Below, in pieces: positions 34,627 to 39,867 of a stretch of 39,867 nt of DNA. The position numbers were made by a program, and so were the translations under genes. The stretch is taken from contig JADFGN010000004.1 of assembly GCA_022567695.1 (NCBI GenBank), forward strand, positions 1 to 39,867, written 5' to 3'. Source of the DNA: Candidatus Poribacteria bacterium. GTDB taxonomy: Bacteria > Poribacteria > WGA-4E > PCPOR2b. A model generated the notes under the pieces. The model ran no database searches. It was not told where the DNA came from and was given only the letters and a program-made list of their open reading frames with translations. How positions within the stretch are numbered: the first letter of the stretch is position 1; every line of letters starts with the position of its first letter.

Positions 34627-35322
34627 ATGCGACCAGCCTCGCTTCAACTGGCGATGTTCGACATGGCTGGAACAACGGTAAACGACCGAGTGGAAGGCAT
34701 TCCACTGATGATACTTAGCATGACCCGCGCGTTTGCCAGTCACGACATCCGGCTTACATCAGAGTTGATTAACAGACATAGAGGAAAGGAAAAACTCGAA
34801 GCGATACAAACCCTTCTTCAAGAGAATTCAAGTTTACCTTCCGATGAAATCGATCGCATTTCCGCTATCATCTATCGTGATTTCGTGCAAGAGTTGGAAA
34901 GCAATCTACGGGATGTCTCCGAAATCGACGGGGCAAGCGAAACTTTTCAATACCTCAAATCCAGAGGAATATTCGTCGGAGTAGGGAGTGGTTTTCCAGC
35001 GAGGGTTGTTGAGGCAATCGTTTCGCAATTGGGTTGGCGAGAGAATGGTCTCGTCGATTATGTTGGGAGTGCGGAGCAGGTCGGCGTGGGGCGTCCGAAT
35101 CCGAAGATGATTCATGACGCGATGCAACAACTTGGCGTCACCAAGCCACAAAAAGTGGTCAAAATTGGTGATACCATTGTTGATATTCAGGAGGGGAAAA
35201 ACGCGGATGTGTGGACTATCGCTGTTTTGACAGGTTCTCAAACAGAAGAACAGTTGATGACAGTGCAACCTGACTATATCTTGTCAAGTATTCGCGCCTT
35301 GCCTGAAGTGCTACAGACTTAA
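34627..35322 (+). CDS. phosphonatase-like HAD-superfamily hydrolase
   Basis: 231 residues; ATG at 34627 with GGGAG 7 nt upstream. It is a HAD phosphatase with nucleophile Asp12 in FDMAGTTVND. An Ala two residues later replaces the usual general acid, as in phosphonoacetaldehyde hydrolase (DxAGTT). Lys56 in HRGKEKLEA lies where that enzyme keeps its Schiff-base lysine. Motif II is GVGSGFP and the last motif is KIGDTIVDIQEG. The pattern fits the phosphonatase-like (PhnX-like) subfamily. No phosphonate transporter or PhnW is near, so C-P bond cleavage is a guess; a sugar-phosphate substrate is possible. Confidence 0.82.
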   Translation: MRPASLQLAMFDMAGTTVNDRVEGIPLMILSMTRAFASHDIRLTSELINRHRGKEKLEAIQTLLQENSSLPSDEIDRISAIIYRDFVQELESNLRDVSEIDGASETFQYLKSRGIFVGVGSGFPARVVEAIVSQLGWRENGLVDYVGSAEQVGVGRPNPKMIHDAMQQLGVTKPQKVVKIGDTIVDIQEGKNADVWTIAVLTGSQTEEQLMTVQPDYILSSIRALPEVLQT

Positions 35323-35432
35323 ATCTCGGCAACGGCGTAATCCCCATTCGTAATCTGTGCCACAGCGTTAGTAGGTCCTGACCCGTATTATGAGCAACGA
35401 GAAGCAACATCCAAATCAAAGGGAAAACGGAA

Positions 35433-37664
35433 ATGATACGAAAACATTTGGTCGCGGGAACAACACTAATGGTGTGCCTGTTTTGTCTCTGGGTGGGTTT
35501 GGTGTGGGGACAGACATTTCCCGAAACGCCGACAGCACGTCTTGGCAAGGGGACTATTAACGAAGTTGCTTATTCACCTGATGGGAAGCGAATTGCGGTC
35601 GCAGGGAGTCTGGGCATCTGGCTATATAACGCGAACGACCTGACGGAAATTGGACTCTTGAAGGGGCATACGCAAGAAGTTGAAACTCTAAGCTTCAGTC
35701 CTGATGGGCAAATGTTGGCGTCGGGAAGTCGCGATACGACGATTCGGCTGTGGAATGTTGAGAAACAAACGCAGATATCAAGACTGCAGGGACATACCAC
35801 GCCCGTGTTTTCTGTTGCCTTCAGTCCTGATGGGAAAACGCTGGCATCGGGAAGCGGAGACACAACAATTCGACTGTGGGACGTTGAGCAGCAAGCGCAA
35901 ATTGCAATGTTGAGAGGACACACAGACGCGGTATGGTCTGTCGCTTTCAGCCCTAATGGCGCGACACTCGCTTCGGGGGGCGGCGGATTGTTCAATGGTA
36001 CCATTCGGTTGTGGGATGTCCAGGGGAAAAACCAAATTTCGGTATTGGGAGAGCAAACGGGTCCCGTGTTTTCTGTTGCCTTCAGCCCGGACGGAAAGAC
36101 CCTTGCGTCAGGAGGAATTGGGCTTCGAGAGAATACTCCGCGACTGTGGGATGTGCAAGGACAACGGCAGATTGGCGTATTGGAAGGTCATGCCGGGCTT
36201 GTGTTCTCGTTGACCTTCAGCCCCGATGGGCGAACCCTCGCCTCGGGGGGATCGGACAATACCGTACGGCTGTGGAATGTTGCACAGCAAGAGCAAACGG
36301 CGAGGTTACAACAGCATACTGGCTCCGTGTTATCGGTGGCCTTCAGCCCCGATGGAAAAACGTTGGCATCGGGAAGTAGAGACACAACCGTTCGGCTATG
36401 GAATGTTGAGGGACAGAATCAAGCGGTAATAACGACTGGGCATACAGACGCAGTGTTTTCGTTAGCCTTTAGTCCGGATGGGAGAACCTTGGCGGCGGGA
36501 AGCGATGACTGGACAATTCGCCTGTGGGATGTTCGGGAACAAAGACAAACCGGCGTGTTGGAGGGACATACAGATACGGTGTTGTCGGTTGCGTTCAGCC
36601 CCGATGGGAAAACGCTGGCGTCAGGAAGCAGAGATACCACAATCCGGCTGTGGGATGTCACCGAGCAAAGGCAGATCGGAATGTTGCAGGAACATACAGG
36701 TGTGGTGTGGTCTGTCGCTTTCAGCCCTGATGGCAAAACGCTGGCTTCGGCGAGTGCTGACTTTGTGGGTGCGGACAATACAGTTCGGCTGTGGGATGTG
36801 GATGCACAAAATCAGATTGGCGTGTTAGACGAACACATTGGTCCGGTATTGGCTGTGACTTTCAGCCCCGATGGAGAGACGCTTGCGTCTGGAGGTGGGT
36901 TTGACCAAACCATTCGCCTGTGGGATGTGAAGAGGCAACGCCAAATTGCAGTGCTACAAGGACACACAGGGGGAGTGAATGGTTTAGCCTTCAGCCCCGA
37001 CGGGGGAACCCTTGCGTCAGGAAGTGATGACGAAACCGTCCGGTTGTGGGATGTTGAAAGAGAAGAAGAGATTGGGGTATTGGACGAGCATACGGGCTGG
37101 GTGAGGCCGGTTGTTTTCAGCCCAGACGGGAAAATCCTCGCGTCGGGCGGATCGGACAATACAATACGACTATGGGATGTTGAGAAACAGAAACAGATAA
37201 AGGTGTTGGAGGAACACTTGAGTGTGGTGTGGTCTGCCTCCTTCAGCCGCGGTGGAAAATGGCTTGCGTCGGGAAGTGAGGATGGAACCATCCAACTCTG
37301 GGAAGTCAACCTGCCAAGCCCCTTTCCCGTGGAACCGAAGGACAAACAGTTTATCACATTCGGCGGACTCAAGCGCGATATGCTCTTGCAAAACTTCCCG
37401 AATCCTTTCAATCCAGAAACATGGATTCCCTTTCAGTTAGCGGAGGAGGCTTCGGTAACAATACAGATTTACAGTGCCCAAGGCAAGATGGTTCGCCAAC
37501 TCAAGCTCGGCGAAAAACCTGCGGGGCGGCATGCCATGAAGGAGAACGCTGCCTACTGGAATGGACGAAACGAGCGCGGAGAAATGGTAGCAAGTGGTGT
37601 GTATTTCTATCGTATCCTCGCACGGGAATTCTCTGCCACTCGGCGCATGCTCCTGGCTAAATAA
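35433..37664 (+). CDS. secreted WD40-repeat protein with FlgD/T9SS-like C-terminal domain
   Basis: 743 residues. An N-terminal signal peptide ends near Gly26 (WVGLVWG, then QTF). Fourteen WD40 repeats of about 42 residues follow (roughly residues 44-630), each with FSPDGKTLASG and TIRLWDV; 14 is two seven-bladed propellers. Several blades are nearly identical at protein level (SRDTTIRLW in blades 2 and 9), and two carry short insertions (GGGLFNG, ADFVGAD). The last 90 residues form a FlgD-like Ig fold with QNFPNPFNPETW, YWNGRNERGE and ASGVYFYRILA. Such tails act as sorting or anchoring domains in secreted proteins. Its partner is unknown. The ATG at 35433 has a weak ribosome site. Confidence 0.9.
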   Translation: MIRKHLVAGTTLMVCLFCLWVGLVWGQTFPETPTARLGKGTINEVAYSPDGKRIAVAGSLGIWLYNANDLTEIGLLKGHTQEVETLSFSPDGQMLASGSRDTTIRLWNVEKQTQISRLQGHTTPVFSVAFSPDGKTLASGSGDTTIRLWDVEQQAQIAMLRGHTDAVWSVAFSPNGATLASGGGGLFNGTIRLWDVQGKNQISVLGEQTGPVFSVAFSPDGKTLASGGIGLRENTPRLWDVQGQRQIGVLEGHAGLVFSLTFSPDGRTLASGGSDNTVRLWNVAQQEQTARLQQHTGSVLSVAFSPDGKTLASGSRDTTVRLWNVEGQNQAVITTGHTDAVFSLAFSPDGRTLAAGSDDWTIRLWDVREQRQTGVLEGHTDTVLSVAFSPDGKTLASGSRDTTIRLWDVTEQRQIGMLQEHTGVVWSVAFSPDGKTLASASADFVGADNTVRLWDVDAQNQIGVLDEHIGPVLAVTFSPDGETLASGGGFDQTIRLWDVKRQRQIAVLQGHTGGVNGLAFSPDGGTLASGSDDETVRLWDVEREEEIGVLDEHTGWVRPVVFSPDGKILASGGSDNTIRLWDVEKQKQIKVLEEHLSVVWSASFSRGGKWLASGSEDGTIQLWEVNLPSPFPVEPKDKQFITFGGLKRDMLLQNFPNPFNPETWIPFQLAEEASVTIQIYSAQGKMVRQLKLGEKPAGRHAMKENAAYWNGRNERGEMVASGVYFYRILAREFSATRRMLLAK

Positions 37665-37760
37665 CCCCCAAGTTTTTACCTAAGTAATTCCACTCCGCTT
37701 CAGAAAGAGAAGTAAGTCCGATAAAGCTTTACGTTTTACGCATCACTCAAGGAGAATTCG

Positions 37761-38723
37761 ATGAACAAAGTCAATATCGCTTTAATTGGTGCAGGGGGAA
37801 TGGCGAACGGTGTTCACTATCCTTCCCTTGCGGAATTCGAGGATGTCAACCTTGTTGGTTTGTGCGATCTAGTTCCGTCCAAACTACAAGCGACAGCGGA
37901 ACGATTCCAGATTGAAAACACATTCACCGACTACAAACAGATGCTGGAAAAAACTACTCCGGACGCCGTGTACGTCTTGATGCCACCACAGCACCTGTAT
38001 CCACTTGTCATTCATTCCCTCTCTCAAGGGCATCATGTCTTTATTGAAAAGCCACCCGCACTCACACTACATCAGATACGAGAGATGGCGTTGGTTGCCG
38101 AGCGGAAGGGCTGCAAAACGATGGTCGGCTTTAACCGACGGTTCATCCCACTGATGCGTCAGGTCAAAGAAATCGTCGAAGAAAAAGGTCCCATCATCCA
38201 ATGTATGTCCACTTTCCATAAAAACTCTCCCGCCGCACTTTACTACGATGGGGTCATTGATGTTCTGACGTGCGATGCCATCCATGCGGTCGATACCCTG
38301 CGTTGGTTAGGTGGCGGCGAAGTCAAAGCGGTCGCAAGTGATATTAACAGCTTCGATTCAGACCGGGAGAACAGCTTCAACGCAATCGTGAAATTTGATA
38401 GCGGTGCTTCGGGCTATCTCTGCACCAACTGGGCAGTCGGCGGACGTATTCATATTTTCGAGATGCACGCTCGCGGAATCTCTGCCTACATCAACCCCGA
38501 CGTCGGTGGAAAAGCGGTCATCCACAGCAGCGACGGGGTCAAAGAGATTACGACTGTTGAAGTTGCCGGGACCGATGAAAACCACAAAGCTTACGGCTTC
38601 TACGGTGAAAGTCGCCACTTTGTAGACTGTATCCGGGGAGATCGACAGCCGGATACCTGTTTTACGGATGCGGTTAAAACAATGGAACTGGTTCAGAAAA
38701 TCTATCAAAATCGGATTGATTGA
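37761..38723 (+). CDS. Gfo/Idh/MocA family oxidoreductase
   Basis: 320 residues, ATG at 37761 with AAGGAG 6 nt upstream. The N-terminal Rossmann fold has GAGGMANGVHYPSL and the acidic residue of LVGLCDL for NAD binding. The EKP signature is in HHVFIEKPPALT, where the lysine is catalytic. The C-terminal alpha/beta domain has DAIHAVDTLRWLGG, with the histidine and aspartate usual for proton transfer. It oxidises or reduces a polyol, sugar or keto group; the substrate is unknown. The next gene starts 30 bp after it, so they are likely co-transcribed. Confidence 0.92.
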   Translation: MNKVNIALIGAGGMANGVHYPSLAEFEDVNLVGLCDLVPSKLQATAERFQIENTFTDYKQMLEKTTPDAVYVLMPPQHLYPLVIHSLSQGHHVFIEKPPALTLHQIREMALVAERKGCKTMVGFNRRFIPLMRQVKEIVEEKGPIIQCMSTFHKNSPAALYYDGVIDVLTCDAIHAVDTLRWLGGGEVKAVASDINSFDSDRENSFNAIVKFDSGASGYLCTNWAVGGRIHIFEMHARGISAYINPDVGGKAVIHSSDGVKEITTVEVAGTDENHKAYGFYGESRHFVDCIRGDRQPDTCFTDAVKTMELVQKIYQNRID

Positions 38724-38753
38724 TTGCGGCGCACAATCACGAAGGAGACAAGC

Positions 38754-39512
38754 GTGCTCATCCACAATGTCAAAGGTCATTACCATTTCCTGACAGGAAT
38801 CGATCCATATTCCTGTGGTGTGGTTGCTGATGAGGGGTACGAAATTGTTCACATTACCCTGACTCAGCCTATTCCATGGCGTAAAGGATTTATGCACATT
38901 GATACATATTTACAGGCACAAGGATTGAAACGAACCGCCCTTTGCGCAATTCAACTCCGATGTCCGGTGCCTTTCACGATGGACGGGTTTATCGCCTTTA
39001 ACCGACAGTATTGCAAGGTGTTACAAGAATGGGATCTCTATCACGATAACCTGAACCCGTTGGCGCGCACAAATGTAGCACCGCTGACGCATCCTCCCCA
39101 AGAATCGATGCTCTACGGTTTCTCGTATGTCCGTCCTTGTGATAAAGAGATGCAACCCACTTTCATCATCGCAGGTGCGGGTGAGCTGTTAGATGGGGTA
39201 CTGAATCCCGAAGGCATTGTTCACCGGGGGGAAATCGATGAAGAAACCATGCGAGAGAAAGCCGCTTATGTCATGGGTGTGATGGAGGAACGTCTCTTGG
39301 GACTCGGTGGCACTTGGGCTATGGTAAATCGTGTCAATATTTATACCGTCCATCAATTCAACGGGCTCATTGAAAATATCGTGCTACCGAAGTTAGGGAT
39401 AGCAAAACAGCACGGTATTCATTGGTATCAGGCGCGTCCTCCGATTGTGGATATTGAGTACGAGATGGATATGCGCGGCGTAGCGCACGAGTTGTACATT
39501 GATTTGCTCTGA
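38754..39512 (+). CDS. RidA-like protein, possibly CnbZ-type 2-aminomuconate deaminase
   Basis: 252 residues from a GTG at 38754 with AAGGAG 6 nt upstream; the frame also runs back to a TTG at 38724 without a ribosome site. The start NVKGHYHFLTGIDPYSCGVVA, the middle ARTNVAPLTHPP and FSYVRPCD, then FIIAGAGELLDG and the end YQARPPIVDIEYEMDMRG (in parts) resemble what I recall of proteins named 2-amino-5-chloromuconate deaminase CnbZ, a RidA-like fold. The assignment is from memory of the pattern and may be wrong in detail. It stands between a Gfo/Idh/MocA oxidoreductase and a xanthine-dehydrogenase-like gene. Confidence 0.55.
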   Translation: MLIHNVKGHYHFLTGIDPYSCGVVADEGYEIVHITLTQPIPWRKGFMHIDTYLQAQGLKRTALCAIQLRCPVPFTMDGFIAFNRQYCKVLQEWDLYHDNLNPLARTNVAPLTHPPQESMLYGFSYVRPCDKEMQPTFIIAGAGELLDGVLNPEGIVHRGEIDEETMREKAAYVMGVMEERLLGLGGTWAMVNRVNIYTVHQFNGLIENIVLPKLGIAKQHGIHWYQARPPIVDIEYEMDMRGVAHELYIDLL

Positions 39513-39553
39513 AATAGACTGTAAAACCGTTCGCCAGCCTGTTACCAATTGAC

Positions 39554-39680
39554 GTAACCGTTCAGGTGCTGAAAACGAAGAAGGCCTCAAAGCAAGAGCA
39601 ATCTAACAGATCGCATTACGGAGCGGCAGATTGCGCTTGTAACGCAAACTGTTAGTTTGCGAGACTACCTGAACGGTTAC
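39554..39680. mobile_element. 127-bp element with perfect 14-bp terminal inverted repeats
   Basis: GTAACCGTTCAGGT at 39554-39567 faces its exact complement at 39667-39680. The interior holds a hairpin CGCAAACTGTTAGTTTGCG and another arm pair (GCAATCT with AGATTGC) and has no coding potential. Ends starting GTAA recall IS66-type termini, which is only an analogy. No target duplication is seen. It fills most of the gap before the xanthine-dehydrogenase-like gene, 32 bp from its ATG. Confidence 0.6.
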
Positions 39681-39712
39681 TAAAATATAAAACTCAGAAA
39701 GGAAGGAACTTC

Positions 39713-39867
39713 ATGTCAGAGTATTCGGTTGTTAGCAAAAGTGTGCCGAGAGTTGATGCCCTTGAAAAGGTGACGGGTACTGCGAAGTATGGGGCGGACA
39801 TTCAACTTCCCGGTATGCTCTACGGAAAAATTTTTCGTAGCAAGCACGCCCATGCGAAGATTCTTAG
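39713..39867 (+). CDS. xanthine dehydrogenase/aldehyde oxidase molybdopterin-binding subunit, N-terminal fragment
   Basis: An ATG at 39713 with AAGGAAG upstream opens a frame that continues past the right edge. The 51 visible residues start SVVSKSVPRVDALEKVTGTA and go on through KYGADIQLPGMLYGKIFRSKHAHAKI (in parts). This is the start of the hammerhead domain of the large molybdenum subunit of the xanthine oxidase family (CoxL/XdhA-like). The family call is firm, the substrate open. It would need 2Fe-2S and FAD partners encoded further right or elsewhere. Confidence 0.9.
   Translation, partial: MSEYSVVSKSVPRVDALEKVTGTAKYGADIQLPGMLYGKIFRSKHAHAKIL

Noticed and set aside
35386-35391. TATTAT as a -10 for the WD40 gene
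   Set aside because: No TG extension and no -35 at 16-18 bp; too weak to list.
35570-37660. Many long open frames on both strands across the WD40 gene
   Set aside because: They arise from the repeat structure and lack starts, ribosome sites and known motifs. They are shadows of one real gene.

Overview
The window looks like a chromosomal segment from Candidatus Poribacteria or a close relative, given as an inference from gene content. The best clue is the secreted WD40 protein at 35433-37664. It ends in a FlgD/T9SS-like tail (QNFPNPFNPETW followed by WNGRNERGE and SGVYFYR), a tail I associate with this phylum. The abundance of enolase-superfamily, dienelactone-hydrolase and amidohydrolase genes, and an LptE-type lipoprotein that implies an outer membrane, fit the same picture. 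Base composition is moderate and codon use looks even across the core genes.

Layout. 1-284: end of an FG-GAP/VCBS repeat protein. 285-1041: gene-poor stretch with a decayed transposase fragment and several palindromes. 5058-1042 (minus strand): four catabolic genes, an RraA-like aldolase, a deacetylase-type amidohydrolase, an MR-group enolase and a dienelactone hydrolase. 5446-6486: mtnA (methionine salvage). 6498-7751: a small membrane/coiled-coil protein and a divergently oriented Bax-inhibitor-1/YccA gene broken by an 8-bp tandem duplication. 7846-10993: a second enolase, an aldo/keto reductase and a convergent acetyl-xylan-esterase-like hydrolase. 10994-11658: leader region with a promoter, two terminator-like hairpins and a TnpB relic.

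11659-22275 is the classic translation/RNA operon rimP-nusA-ylxR-infB-ylxP-rbfA-nrnA-truB-ribF-rpsO-pnp, with an extra promoter before rpsO. It is followed by a small membrane protein, LptE, a MITE-like repeat and a DUF6599-like protein. 24565-30607 holds an amidohydrolase-fold protein lacking key metal ligands, then glycine cleavage genes gcvT, gcvH and a full-length gcvP. A UPF0175/DUF3368 toxin-antitoxin pair sits between gcvT and gcvH. 30680-33666: potassium uptake genes trkA and trkH, then two unknown membrane proteins. 34627-39867: a phosphonatase-like HAD hydrolase, the WD40 protein, a Gfo/Idh/MocA oxidoreductase, a RidA-like/CnbZ-like protein, a 127-bp inverted-repeat element and the start of a xanthine-dehydrogenase-type molybdopterin subunit.

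For many genes I moved the start inward from the longest reading frame to a start codon with a good Shine-Dalgarno. No rRNA, tRNA or CRISPR array was recognised. I did not find a clearly new defence or secretion system. The observations I rate highest are the four-gene minus-strand cluster, which reads as a route from lactone or acyl ester to pyruvate, the frameshifted BI-1 gene, and the TnpB relic interrupted by a 20-bp palindrome.
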